Position numbers and translations under genes: made by a program
The notes under the pieces: model-generated
What the model was told of the DNA's origin: nothing
Seen by the model: the letters and a program-made list of their open reading frames with translations, nothing else
Databases searched by the model: none
Assembly (NCBI GenBank): GCA_011620275.1
Contig: WOZK01000007.1
Coordinates: forward strand, 1 to 62,509
DNA from: Candidatus Omnitrophota bacterium
GTDB taxonomy: Bacteria; Omnitrophota; Gorgyraeia; Gygaellales; Profunditerraquicolaceae
Reading direction: 5' to 3'
Length of the DNA stretch: 62,509 bases
Shown here: positions 25,855-33,596 of the stretch, piece by piece
How the letters are laid out: every line of letters starts with the position of its first letter
Numbering within the stretch: position 1 is the first letter of the stretch

Positions 25855-25879
25855 ATGTTAAAAAATTTAACATTTTTTT
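25855..25879 (+). terminator. AT-rich hairpin with T-tract between signalling genes
   Basis: ATGTTAAA (25855-25862) pairs with TTTAACAT (25866-25873) across an AAA loop, followed by six T. The stem is entirely weak A/T pairs apart from one G-C, so termination may be partial. A TATACT box follows at 25905-25910 before the tandem-receiver gene, but no good -35 is seen. Confidence 0.35.
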
Positions 25880-25949
25880 AATCCTCGTTTAATCCGGTCC
25901 GGGTTATACTTTTAATAGAATTCCAGGCCGGTTAATTGGAGGAGAAGAA

Positions 25950-26678
25950 ATGACCAGGATATTGATCGTGGACGATGAGGAAAAAGTCAGAAATATGTAT
26001 AACGCCATGCTTGTAAACGAAGGTTTTGAAGTGCTCAATGCTTCCGATGCCATGCAGGCTTCGTGTATTTTGAATGAAGAGACGATTGATATAATGCTTC
26101 TTGATATAAAAATGCCGCGGGTCTACGGCAGTGTCTTTTACGACATTATGAAGGTGTTTCGTAAGGAAGTGAGAGTGGTAGTAGCAAGCGTTTATCCGGT
26201 AGAAGAACAAAAAGAGATGGTGAAAGGCGCCGCCGATTATTATGACAAATCTCAAGGGCTGGATTTGCTGCTGGAAAAGATAAAAGTGCTCGAACGGAGC
26301 ATCGCCCTGCATAAGAGTATACTGGTTATTGACGATGAACCGCGTATCAGGAAGATATACCGGCACTATTTACAGGAGCACGGGTACCGTATTATAGAGG
26401 CTCACAACGGTTATGCCGGTATGGAAGTATTGAGTAAAAACAAGGATATCGGCCTGGTTATTCTCGATATCGCCATGCCCAATCAGAGCGGTTTCTATAT
26501 CCATAAGAAAATAAAAAAAGAATTTCCTTCGGTAAAAGTGCTGGTCGCCAGCGTGTTCAACCAGTCTTATCAGAAGCTCATACTGCCGGATGCCGATGAA
26601 TATTACGACAAAGCGGAAGACGCCGGGGATCTGATAAAAAAGATAGAGAAGTTGTTGTATGCCGAGAGCAGAGTGTAG
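25950..26678 (+). CDS. Tandem-receiver protein (two REC domains, no output domain)
   Basis: 242 aa made almost wholly of two CheY-like receivers. Domain 1 (about 1-115): I-V-D-D-E-E-K-V-R, with Asp in M-L-L-D-I-K-M-P-R. Domain 2 (about 125-238): L-V-I-D-D-E-P-R-I-R, with Asp in V-I-L-D-I-A-M-P-N-Q-S-G. Both lack the usual K-P motif near the end: each has Y-Y-D-K (Y-Y-D-K-S-Q and Y-Y-D-K-A-E) instead, a repeated feature pointing to internal duplication. A GGAGGAG site precedes the ATG. No DNA-binding or enzymatic domain; probably a phosphorelay intermediate or adaptor. The partner kinase is not identified. Confidence 0.85.
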   Translation: MTRILIVDDEEKVRNMYNAMLVNEGFEVLNASDAMQASCILNEETIDIMLLDIKMPRVYGSVFYDIMKVFRKEVRVVVASVYPVEEQKEMVKGAADYYDKSQGLDLLLEKIKVLERSIALHKSILVIDDEPRIRKIYRHYLQEHGYRIIEAHNGYAGMEVLSKNKDIGLVILDIAMPNQSGFYIHKKIKKEFPSVKVLVASVFNQSYQKLILPDADEYYDKAEDAGDLIKKIEKLLYAESRV

Positions 26679-26682
26679 GATA

Positions 26683-26741
26683 AAGGCGGCCGGTGTCCCT
26701 TTTTCCGCTTTCAACCTGCGGGAAGCCGGCCGCCTTCTTCT
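26683..26741 (+). terminator. GC-rich hairpin after the tandem-receiver gene
   Basis: AAGGCGGCCGG (26683-26693) and CCGGCCGCCTT (26726-26736) form a perfect 11-bp stem followed by CTTCT. The stem is strong, the T-tract poor. It lies five bases after the stop, so it is likely the end of that transcript. Confidence 0.5.
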
Positions 26742-26812
26742 ACCGAAGAGCGGTTTACTTCGGAGTATGATATAAAGAATGGCCGGTGCAATAACCGGGA
26801 AAAGGGGGTATA

Positions 26813-27331
26813 ATGAAAAACAAGAAGATATATATCACGCAATCCGATCTTTATCGTCTCAGGGAAATGATAAAGAAGATGATATTCGGCAAGGAGACCG
26901 ATAGATTGGCTTTGGACGAGATGACCCGTTTATCGGACTCGGCCACCGTATCGTCATGGCTGCGGGATGCGAGGCGGCGGAACGATCCCGGGAATGAAGC
27001 AGAGTGGACGAGGATAGAAGAACTTGAAGTCGAGTTGAACAGGGCCGTTATCGTAGCCCCGGATCAAGTAGCGGCGGATATAATCACTATGAATTCGAAA
27101 GTCTGCCTTAAAGACGTCGATACCAACAAAGAAGAGATTTATGAATTAGTGTATCCTGAAGACGCTGACATCGAGCAGAATAAAATATCGGTTCTCGCTC
27201 CTATCGGCACGGCGATATTGGGATATAAAGTAGGGGATATCATTGAATGGAAGGTCCCGGCCGGACTGAGGAAGTTTAAGATTCAAAGAATATTATATCA
27301 ACCGGAAGCCGCCAAGGAATATTATCTTTAG
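26813..27331 (+). CDS. Rnk/GreA-GreB C-terminal-domain protein
   Basis: 172 aa. The opening K-K-I-Y-I-T-Q-S-D-L-Y-R-L-R resembles Rnk and GreB N-termini. After a helical segment (about 20-85) the C-terminal half has A-D-I-I-T-M-N-S-K-V, V-Y-P-E-D-A-D, I-S-V-L-A-P-I-G-T-A-I-L-G-Y-K-V-G-D and I-E-W-K-V-P-A-G, the FKBP-like GreA/GreB C-terminal domain. The Gre coiled-coil tip is not clearly present, so it is more like Rnk (RNA polymerase-binding regulator) than a true cleavage factor. It stands alone between hairpins. Confidence 0.8.
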   Translation: MKNKKIYITQSDLYRLREMIKKMIFGKETDRLALDEMTRLSDSATVSSWLRDARRRNDPGNEAEWTRIEELEVELNRAVIVAPDQVAADIITMNSKVCLKDVDTNKEEIYELVYPEDADIEQNKISVLAPIGTAILGYKVGDIIEWKVPAGLRKFKIQRILYQPEAAKEYYL

Positions 27332-27444
27332 AATTCCGGATGGGGGTACAGTAATATGTTTAAGGATCATCCAGGTTTCTGCCCGGGACATCTTTATCCA
27401 GTGAAATCCCGGTATATAATGAATAACCGACAAGCCTTTGAACC

Positions 27445-28044
27445 ATGGACGATATAGGTCTATACCGGCTGCGCCGTAAACTTGACGATGCCATCACTTA
27501 TTCCGGCGCGGCACCTGCCGGCAGGTTGGTGGAGGAAGGGCTGCGGCTGTCACGCGAAAGAAATATGCCGGCCGAAGAGATGTATTTCAAGGCGCAGCGG
27601 GAGATACTGGAGGGAAATTTCGGCGACGCCATCGTGTATCTGGATTCCGTGATCAAGCTCAATCCCTTGGACGGGGCGGCTTACAATGACCGCGCCTTGT
27701 GTATGGTGGAACTGGGGATAATTGACGCGGCCCTGCCGTATTTCGACAAAGGCATAGAGAGCGAGCCGGATTATGCCACCATTTTCCATAATAAAGGCTG
27801 GTTGTTGAACAAGATGGGCGAGCATCGTAAGGCGGTGGCGCTTTTCGAGAAGGCGCTGGGGATCGAACCCGGCCGGGCCGTGACTTACGAGAATCTGGCG
27901 GACGCTTACCGTAATCTCGGGATGAAGAAAGAGGCGCTTGCGGCGCTGCAGAAGGCGTTGGAATTCCTGCCGTCGTCCTGCCCGGAGATCAGGGAACAGA
28001 TCGAATCCGGGATTAAAGAGCTTTTAGAGCAATGCCCGCCTTAG
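27445..28044 (+). CDS. TPR-repeat protein
   Basis: 199 aa with about four tetratricopeptide units from residue 45: E-G-N-F-G-D-A-I-V-Y-L-D-S-V-I-K-L-N-P, the second with A-L-C-M-V-E-L-G, then F-H-N-K-G-W-L-L-N-K-M-G-E-H and Y-E-N-L-A-D-A-Y-R-N-L-G. No signal peptide or membrane segment, so cytoplasmic. TPRs mediate protein binding; a partner may be one of the neighbouring signalling proteins, but that is a guess from position. It is convergent with the receiver gene on the other strand. Confidence 0.85.
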   Translation: MDDIGLYRLRRKLDDAITYSGAAPAGRLVEEGLRLSRERNMPAEEMYFKAQREILEGNFGDAIVYLDSVIKLNPLDGAAYNDRALCMVELGIIDAALPYFDKGIESEPDYATIFHNKGWLLNKMGEHRKAVALFEKALGIEPGRAVTYENLADAYRNLGMKKEALAALQKALEFLPSSCPEIREQIESGIKELLEQCPP

Positions 28045-28180
28045 AATCGGGCATAAGGCCGTCCTTTTAAGCCGTGCAGGTGCCGTCGGGGTGTTTCGCC
28101 AACGGACGCAGCCCTTGCGGGGCGGAAAAGATCCGGATTTGCAAGTGCGGTATACATTGCCGGGGCGCGGCCGGCCGGTT

Positions 28181-28573
28181 TCAGAGAGCTTCGCACTGCC
28201 GCCCCAAGACCTCTTCGATATTTTTCAGCAGTTCGTCCATCTGGAAAGGCTTGGTCATATAGTGGTTGGCGCCGATGACTTTGCCGATGATAGCGTCCAC
28301 GGTGGAAGCCTTGGCGGTGACCATGATGATGGGGATATTCTCCGTTGTTTCCTCTCCGCGGATCTTCTTGCAGACTTCTTCTCCGGTGATCTTGGGCAGT
28401 ATCAAGTCGAGGATGATTAAGTGAGGAGGTTCCTTCAGGGCTTTTTGCAGCCCTTCTTCTCCATCGTTGGCTACGCAAACCTCGTATTTGCCGGTTTGCT
28501 CCAGGTTGAGTTTGACCAGCGCGGCGAGATGGTTTTCGTTATCAATTATAAGTATTTTTCTTTTTTGCCGCAT
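28181..28573 (-). CDS. Stand-alone receiver-domain response regulator
   Basis: 130 aa from the ATG at 28573 (M-R-Q-K-R-K-I-L-I-I-D), which suits the receiver fold; an ATG 13 codons upstream at 28612 is possible. One CheY-like domain: acidic start I-I-D-N-E (one usual Asp replaced by Asn), phosphorylation Asp in I-I-L-D-L-I-L-P-K-I-T-G, Thr in M-V-T-A-K-A, and Y-M-T-K-P-F at the end. No output domain, so it likely acts by protein binding. Transcribed against the TPR gene. Confidence 0.85.
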   Translation of the reverse strand: MRQKRKILIIDNENHLAALVKLNLEQTGKYEVCVANDGEEGLQKALKEPPHLIILDLILPKITGEEVCKKIRGEETTENIPIIMVTAKASTVDAIIGKVIGANHYMTKPFQMDELLKNIEEVLGRQCEAL

Positions 28574-28780
28574 TCGCGTTCCAGGTTTGCGAGTTTGAAT
28601 TCCCCCCTCCATATTTATAGTTTACCACCTGTTTTAGATTCTCTCAAGAGCCAGGGCTATTTTTAACCGCGGGCGAGCTAATAGTATTAGAGTTTTCAGT
28701 AAAAAATAGTATAATTACTGTTGCGGTGCGGAGATCCCAAAAGAGGAACGCTCCTTAAACAGGACAGACAGAGAGGCGAT

Positions 28781-28999
28781 ATGACCGTTTTCTTATGGAT
28801 CGTAATGATAATTATCGCTTTCTTCATTTTCTCTTCGCTGTTGTATAAAACTAAGAATCAGGAAGCGGAAGAGAAGAATAAAGAGGAAGCCTCGCGCCGC
28901 CGGGTGGAGAAAAATATAATTAACCCGGAGACTAAGCTTCACGAAGAAGAGAAGAAACGCTGGGAAAACGACTACTGGGACCGCAAAGAGAAGAAATAG
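28781..28999 (+). CDS. Small single-pass membrane protein
   Basis: 72 aa from the ATG at 28781, preceded by GAGAGG. Residues 1-20 are a hydrophobic helix (T-V-F-L-W-I-V-M-I-I-I-A-F-F), then a highly charged, Glu/Lys/Arg-rich tail likely to be helical. Not a family I recognise. It resembles small anchors that hold a cytoplasmic coiled coil at the membrane. Isolated between the receiver gene and the zinc operon. Confidence 0.55.
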   Translation: MTVFLWIVMIIIAFFIFSSLLYKTKNQEAEEKNKEEASRRRVEKNIINPETKLHEEEKKRWENDYWDRKEKK

Positions 29000-29055
29000 C
29001 CCATCCGTTTTAAACGACACCCTCCGTTTTAGCCCGGTTGAGTTTAATTACGCTG

Positions 29056-29085
29056 TTGACAGGAGGTATTATTTTGTGTTATAAA
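29056..29085 (+). promoter_or_regulatory. Promoter of the fur/zur-znu operon
   Basis: TTGACA (29056-29061) with TATAAA at 29080-29085 (18-bp spacer), preceded by TTGTGT. The -10 box opens the palindrome 29080-29106, so repressor binding would exclude polymerase. Nearly the same -10 context, TTGTGTTATAA, recurs at 36058-36069 and 50522-50532. Confidence 0.7.
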
Positions 29086-29106
29086 TAGAAATCATTTCTA
29101 TTTATA
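29080..29106. promoter_or_regulatory. Fur/Zur-type operator (27-bp palindrome)
   Basis: Perfect inverted repeat with 12-bp arms around a TCA centre; the core is TAGAAATCATTTCTA. It covers the -10 region of the operon that begins with a Fur-family gene. Length, A/T-rich arms and position fit Fur-superfamily sites, and the znu genes downstream suggest a Zur box. Confidence 0.75.
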
Positions 29107-29183
29107 TTGATGTGGAAGGATTTCGTTTCTAACGATAATTATCGCCGCCCGGAGTTTTTGCGGAGGTGCGAAAGTAAAGCATA

Positions 29184-29615
29184 ATGGAAAAGTATCTGGC
29201 GGTATTAAAGGAACATCATTTCAAGATAACTCCGCGCAGAAAAGCGGTGCTTGAGTTGTTCTTGCGGGAAAAGCGGTATCTCGGCCCTTATGAGATCAAA
29301 CAGATGCTGGAGAAGGCGTCTCTGGAGGTAGGTCTGCCTTCAATATACCGTATTCTAGAAGAACTGGAGGGATCCGGCATCTTGGTAAAAATAGAACATA
29401 GCAGCCGCCGGCTTTATTACAGTCTCTGCCGCAATCCGCAAGTAAGTCATCATCATTTTATCTGCAGCAAGTGCAATAAGGTTGAAGAGGTGGAATTCTG
29501 TAATTTCTCGGAAATATCCAGTTTCATAGAAAAAAAACTTAACGCCAGGGTTCAGCATCATTCCCTGCATATAGAGGGATTGTGTTCGGAATGCCGGGTG
29601 GAAAACAGCTCATAA
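29184..29615 (+). CDS. Fur-family metalloregulator, probably Zur
   Basis: 143 aa. The winged helix (about 1-80) has I-T-P-R-R-K-A-V-L-E-L-F and L-P-S-I-Y-R-I-L-E-E-L, typical of Fur proteins. The dimer domain has H-H-H-F-I-C-S-K-C (C-x-x-C structural Zn), with a second C-x-x-C in G-L-C-S-E-C. It is the first gene of an operon with znuA, znuC and znuB, so zinc sensing (Zur) is the simplest reading. Likely represses its own operon via the palindrome at 29080-29106 when zinc is ample. PerR or Fur specificity cannot be fully excluded. Confidence 0.87.
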   Translation: MEKYLAVLKEHHFKITPRRKAVLELFLREKRYLGPYEIKQMLEKASLEVGLPSIYRILEELEGSGILVKIEHSSRRLYYSLCRNPQVSHHHFICSKCNKVEEVEFCNFSEISSFIEKKLNARVQHHSLHIEGLCSECRVENSS

Positions 29616-29642
29616 CCGGACAATATTCTTAAGGGAGGCAGG

Positions 29643-30533
29643 ATGGGTAGATATAAGCGGTTTATGACGGGAGTTGTATTGTTATCGGTATTTACCGGTG
29701 TGTTCGCGCGCGGCGCACGCGCCGTGCAGAAGGAAATAAAAGTAGTCGCTTCTTTTTATCCGGTGTATATTATGGCCAGGAACGTGATAAAAGACGTGCC
29801 GGGAGTGTCGCTGGAGAATCTTACTCCGCCGTTCACCGGGTGCCTGCATGATTACGCGCTTACTGCCGCGGATATGAGAAAACTCGACGGGGCCCAGGCG
29901 TTGATTGTCAACGGAGCCGGCATGGAGTCTTTCCTTGAAGAGGTGGCGGCCCGGCATTCCGGTTTGCGCATTATCGGCGTATCTGACGGGATTTCTTTGA
30001 TAAAAAGCGGTGATGAGGAAAATCCTCATATCTGGGTGGGCATTTCCGGCGCCGTCAAACAGGTGAAGAATCTCGGCGCGGCCATGCAGAGCCTGGATCC
30101 GGCGCACAAAGAGCTTTACGCCCAGAATACAGCCGACTACGTAGCGAAGCTGGACTCCCTGCGGAAACAAATGCACGCGCAGCTGTCGTCCTATAAAGGC
30201 AGGAAGATCATCACTTTTCACGAGGCATTCCCATATTTCGCCGAGGAGTTCGAGCTGGAGATCGCGGCCGTGGTGGAACGAGAACCGGGGAGCGAGCCCA
30301 GCGCGAAGAAACTTGCTGAGACGATAGATCTGATCAGGAATTCAGGCAAAGACGGTTGCGTGTTGTTCAGCGAACCCCAGTATCCGTCTTCAGCCGCCGA
30401 AACCATCGCCGCGGAAACAGGTTTGAAAGTATATGTGCTCGATCCGGCGGTGAGCGGCCCGGACGAAGACGACGCCTATCTTAAGATAATGGAAAAGAAT
30501 CTGGAAGTTTTGAAGGATGCTTTCCGGAAATAA
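29643..30533 (+). CDS. znuA: Zinc ABC transporter substrate-binding protein
   Basis: 296 aa periplasmic (cluster A-I) binding protein. The signal peptide ends near A-R-G-A-R-A. Metal ligands are seen as H69 in C-L-H-D-Y, H129 in E-N-P-H-I-W, H193 in T-F-H-E-A-F and an acidic residue near the end (L-D-P-A-V). The His-rich loop of many ZnuA proteins is missing; S-G-D-E-E-N-P takes its place. With three His it is more zinc- than manganese-like. It lies 27 bp after the regulator and 17 bp before the ATPase. Confidence 0.88.
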   Translation: MGRYKRFMTGVVLLSVFTGVFARGARAVQKEIKVVASFYPVYIMARNVIKDVPGVSLENLTPPFTGCLHDYALTAADMRKLDGAQALIVNGAGMESFLEEVAARHSGLRIIGVSDGISLIKSGDEENPHIWVGISGAVKQVKNLGAAMQSLDPAHKELYAQNTADYVAKLDSLRKQMHAQLSSYKGRKIITFHEAFPYFAEEFELEIAAVVEREPGSEPSAKKLAETIDLIRNSGKDGCVLFSEPQYPSSAAETIAAETGLKVYVLDPAVSGPDEDDAYLKIMEKNLEVLKDAFRK

Positions 30534-30550
30534 AGGCGGAGGAGGCGGAA

Positions 30551-31339
30551 TTGCTTAATACCTGCGAACATTGCTGCACGAGGGTGGAGGATCTGACGGT
30601 AAAACTGGGCAGCAATGTTATACTGTCTAGAGTCAATCTGCACGTCAACTGCGGCGAGGTCGTCGGAGTGGTCGGGCCCAATGGGGCAGGCAAGACCACT
30701 CTGTTGCGCACTTTGATGGGAGAGATGCCTTACCAGGGGAGGATATCCTTCCGCGTCGGCGGTAATCTTTCCCAGACGCCCAAGATAGGTTATGTCTCGC
30801 AGAAACTGCATTTGGAAAAAGGGGCGCCCGTCAGCGTAGCGGATCTGGTGGCTTCGGCAGTAACCCGCAGGCCGGTTTGGGCCGGGATAGACGGCAGCAC
30901 TGTCGGCAGGGTCAAAGAGGTACTGTCGCTGTTTTCCGCGGAGCACCTTGTCAAAAGAAAGGTCGGAGATCTTTCGGGAGGGGAATTGCAGCGCGTTCTG
31001 CTGGCGATCGCCATGACGCCCACCCCGGATCTCCTTCTGCTAGACGAGCCTGCCAGCGGCGTGGACGCGAAGGGATTGGCGCTTTTTTACCGCATCGTGC
31101 GCGGCCTGAGGCAAAAGCATGATATCTCGGTCGTACTGGTGACGCACGATCTTGCAGGGATCTATTCTTACGTGGACAGGATGGTGCTGCTTAACCGCGG
31201 AGTGATCGCTGAAGGCACTCCGCAGGAGGTGTTGGCAGACGGCAAATTAGTGGAGGTGTTCGGAGCGGCTTTGTGGAATATTTCGTGTCTGCCAGATATT
31301 GTAAAGGATAAGGGTAAAGGCGGCGATAATGCTGATTGA
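30551..31339 (+). CDS. znuC: Zinc ABC transporter ATP-binding protein
   Basis: 262 aa starting at a TTG after GGAGGAGG. Walker A G-P-N-G-A-G-K-T-T (about 44-52), signature L-S-G-G-E-L (about 141-146), Walker B L-L-L-L-D-E-P and H-loop T-H-D. The extreme N-terminus has the extra motif C-E-H-C-C, unusual for this family and possibly metal-binding. Its stop overlaps the permease start by 11 bp. It couples ATP hydrolysis to zinc import by ZnuB. Confidence 0.9.
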   Translation: MLNTCEHCCTRVEDLTVKLGSNVILSRVNLHVNCGEVVGVVGPNGAGKTTLLRTLMGEMPYQGRISFRVGGNLSQTPKIGYVSQKLHLEKGAPVSVADLVASAVTRRPVWAGIDGSTVGRVKEVLSLFSAEHLVKRKVGDLSGGELQRVLLAIAMTPTPDLLLLDEPASGVDAKGLALFYRIVRGLRQKHDISVVLVTHDLAGIYSYVDRMVLLNRGVIAEGTPQEVLADGKLVEVFGAALWNISCLPDIVKDKGKGGDNAD

Positions 31340-32174
31340 CTCCTGGTACAACCTGGTAAACACCCTGCCGTTTGAATGGGCCCATTATGTCTTCATGAAA
31401 AACGCCCTGCTGGCGGTTTTGCTGGTCACTCCGCTGTTCGCTTTGATGGGGACGATGGTGGTCAGCAACCGCATGGTTTTCTTTACCGATGTCCTGGGGC
31501 ATTCCGCGCTTACCGGTATTGCCATCGGCGTTCTGCTCGGTTTTCAGGACCCGGTATTGCCGATGCTTCTGCTGGCGGTGCTGCTTTCCGTAGGCGTCAA
31601 CCTTTTGAAAAACATGACGCGGGCATCTATGGATACCATCCTGGGCGTATTGTTCGCTTTTATCGTGGCTTTGGGGATCGTTGTCCTGAGCAGGCGGGGA
31701 GGTTTCGCGAAATACACCGGTTACCTGATTGGGGATATCCTGACCGTGACCCCCGCACAGATAGGATGGTTGCTGGTAATCGCCGCGGCCGTTATGGTTT
31801 ATTGGTTCGCCGCCGGTAATGCCATGATCTTCACCAGTATCAGTTCTTCTTTGGCGCGCAGCCGCAAGGTGAATACTTTTTGGGTGGAGACTAGTTTTAC
31901 CGTGCTGCTGGCGCTGGTGGTGATCCTTTCTATAAGGCTGGCCGGGATATTGATCATAAATTCTCTGCTTGTGCTCCCAGCGGCGGCGGCCAGAAATATC
32001 TCCCGCAATATGCGCGCTTACACGGCCTGGGCGGTGGTGATCAGCCTTTTCTCCGGTATCAGCGGTTTGATCGTTTCTTTCTATTGGGGAACGGCGTCTG
32101 GGGCGACTATCGTGCTTTTCGCCGCGGCCTGCTACGCCGTCTCAGCGCTGTTCGGGGCGGGCAGGAATAGATAA
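31329..32174 (+). CDS. znuB: Zinc ABC transporter permease
   Basis: 281 aa, seven to nine hydrophobic helices of the ABC-3 family. Conserved signs: V-S-N-R-M-V-F-F-T-D-V-L-G-H-S-A-L-T-G-I-A early, M-D-T-I-L-G-V-L-F-A-F (about 99-109) and I-L-I-I-N-S-L-L-V-L-P-A-A-A-A (about 207-221). The start overlaps znuC by 11 bp, implying coupled translation; this is the last gene of the operon. Confidence 0.9.
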   Translation: MLIDSWYNLVNTLPFEWAHYVFMKNALLAVLLVTPLFALMGTMVVSNRMVFFTDVLGHSALTGIAIGVLLGFQDPVLPMLLLAVLLSVGVNLLKNMTRASMDTILGVLFAFIVALGIVVLSRRGGFAKYTGYLIGDILTVTPAQIGWLLVIAAAVMVYWFAAGNAMIFTSISSSLARSRKVNTFWVETSFTVLLALVVILSIRLAGILIINSLLVLPAAAARNISRNMRAYTAWAVVISLFSGISGLIVSFYWGTASGATIVLFAAACYAVSALFGAGRNR

Positions 32175-32526
32175 TTCTACGATTACGAAAGAGGAAAGGC
32201 GAAGCCACGCAGCCGTTTAGGAATATCCTGCACCGCATTCATCCATCTCGCCTTCACCGCGCTTTCATACAGATATTGAAAAGAGACCGCTGATGGGACA
32301 GCCCTGTTTTTCGGAGAATTACCGAAAAATGCCCCTGGAGTAACAAGAGCCTTGTAAAGAGCGGGTGTAATTCGCACCGGATGAATTTTAAAAGGGATTC
32401 TGCAAGCTCCGGCGGGGAAAAGAATTTACTATGTAGACAGCGGCTTGATATTTTCCGGCGATGATGTATACTGAAATATCTTTGCGCGGATTGAAAAGAG
32501 AAGTTTTATAACGGAGGTGACGTAAA
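32175..32526. other. 352-bp intergenic region with hairpin and promoter
   Basis: Between znuB and the cyclophilin gene. It has a perfect 8-bp hairpin TTTTTCGG / CCGAAAAA (32307-32314 and 32322-32329) and the promoter listed separately; I recognise no riboswitch and no gene. Confidence 0.5.
32445..32472 (+). promoter_or_regulatory. Promoter of the cyclophilin gene
   Basis: TTGATA (32445-32450), 16-bp spacer, TATACT (32467-32472), 55 bp before the ATG. Good match to the housekeeping consensus. Confidence 0.6.
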
Positions 32527-33075
32527 ATGAGGGGACTCGCGGCGGCCTTAACGTTCGTTTTTTTATTAACCGGTGCGATTATCTGCGGAGGTACTTTTGC
32601 AATGGATGCGAAAACCGTGGTGCTGGAGACCAATTTGGGGAATATAGAATTGCAATTGATGCCGGACACCGCTCCCAAGGCGAGTGAGAATTTCAGCAAG
32701 CTGGCCGAGAAGGGGTATTATAACGGAGTGATTTTTCACCGGGTGATCAAGAATTTTATGATCCAGGGAGGCGATCCGACCGGCACCGGACGCGGCGGGG
32801 AGTCCATATGGGGCAAGCCGTTCGAGGACGAATGTTCGCCAACGGTGACTTTCGACGCCCCGGGGATCCTGGCCATGGCCAACGCCGGCCCCGGCACAAA
32901 CGGAAGCCAGTTTTTTATAACTACGGCCAAGACCCCCTGGCTCAATATGCGCCATACTATATTCGGCAAGGTAGTTTCAGGTTACGACGTGGTGCAGAAA
33001 ATCGAGAATGCCGCCACCGACTCCCAGGACAGGCCGGTTTCGGAAATAAAGATCGGCAAGGCTTATCTTAAATAA
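32527..33075 (+). CDS. Exported cyclophilin-type peptidyl-prolyl isomerase
   Basis: 182 aa. A signal peptide (about 1-25) implies export to the periplasm. The cyclophilin core follows: V-V-L-E-T-N-L-G-N-I-E, F-H-R-V-I-K-N-F-M-I-Q-G-G-D (catalytic Arg in F-H-R), M-A-N-A-G-P-G-T-N-G-S-Q-F-F-I-T and T-I-F-G-K-V. It catalyses cis-trans isomerisation of X-Pro bonds, assisting folding of envelope proteins. It has its own promoter, with GGAGGTG before the ATG. Confidence 0.92.
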   Translation: MRGLAAALTFVFLLTGAIICGGTFAMDAKTVVLETNLGNIELQLMPDTAPKASENFSKLAEKGYYNGVIFHRVIKNFMIQGGDPTGTGRGGESIWGKPFEDECSPTVTFDAPGILAMANAGPGTNGSQFFITTAKTPWLNMRHTIFGKVVSGYDVVQKIENAATDSQDRPVSEIKIGKAYLK

Positions 33076-33113
33076 GAGAAATTCTCCGGCGTAACAAAAA
33101 AATTAAAAAACAC

Positions 33114-33140
33114 TTGCTTTTTTTCAAGAATTTATATAAT
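33114..33140 (+). promoter_or_regulatory. Candidate promoter of the polyamine operon
   Basis: TTGCTT (33114-33119), 15-bp spacer, TATAAT (33135-33140). Spacing is short and the -35 imperfect, but the -10 is ideal and lies 90 bp before speD. Confidence 0.45.
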
Positions 33141-33229
33141 TAAATAGATAAGGGGAGTTATTTACTTCTAAAACCGTTACAACAAACCCGCTTGAAAAGC
33201 GGAGAAACTTTAAAATAGGGGGGGGTGAG

Positions 33230-33595
33230 ATGACAGGCTGTTCTAAGACAAAAGGGACTTTTAGAACTGTCCATTTGATTGCCGATCTGGAAGCGCCTAA
33301 AAAGATGAATGAGACTCCCGCGGCGGTGAAGAAATTGCTTTGGGGGGCGGCTAAAGCGGCCAACAATACGCCGTTAAAAGCTTCCGTATACAAATTCCCC
33401 GTGCAGGGGATTACGGGCGTGGTCATACTGGCGGAATCTCATATCGCCATCCACACCTGGCCCGAGCATAATCATATCGCCCTCGATATTTTTACCTGCG
33501 GCGAAAATACCCGCCCTTACGCCGCCCTCGAATTCCTTAAAAATAAAATCAAACCCACAAAAGTAAGAGTCAAATTGCTGAAAAGAGGTCTATAA
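33230..33595 (+). CDS. speD: S-adenosylmethionine decarboxylase proenzyme
   Basis: 121 aa, the short prokaryotic (class 1B) type. Self-cleavage occurs before Ser70 in A-E-S-H-I-A-I-H-T-W-P-E, making the pyruvoyl cofactor; His75 and C90 (D-I-F-T-C-G-E) are the other catalytic residues. It supplies decarboxylated SAM as aminopropyl donor. A GGGGGGGGTGAG run serves as ribosome site. Followed after 1 bp by the spermidine synthase gene, the first of three tightly packed partners. Confidence 0.95.
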   Translation: MTGCSKTKGTFRTVHLIADLEAPKKMNETPAAVKKLLWGAAKAANNTPLKASVYKFPVQGITGVVILAESHIAIHTWPEHNHIALDIFTCGENTRPYAALEFLKNKIKPTKVRVKLLKRGL

Positions 33596-33596
33596 A

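Noticed and set aside
32175-32526. Riboswitch before the cyclophilin gene
   Set aside because: I could not match any known riboswitch core; only a simple hairpin is clear.
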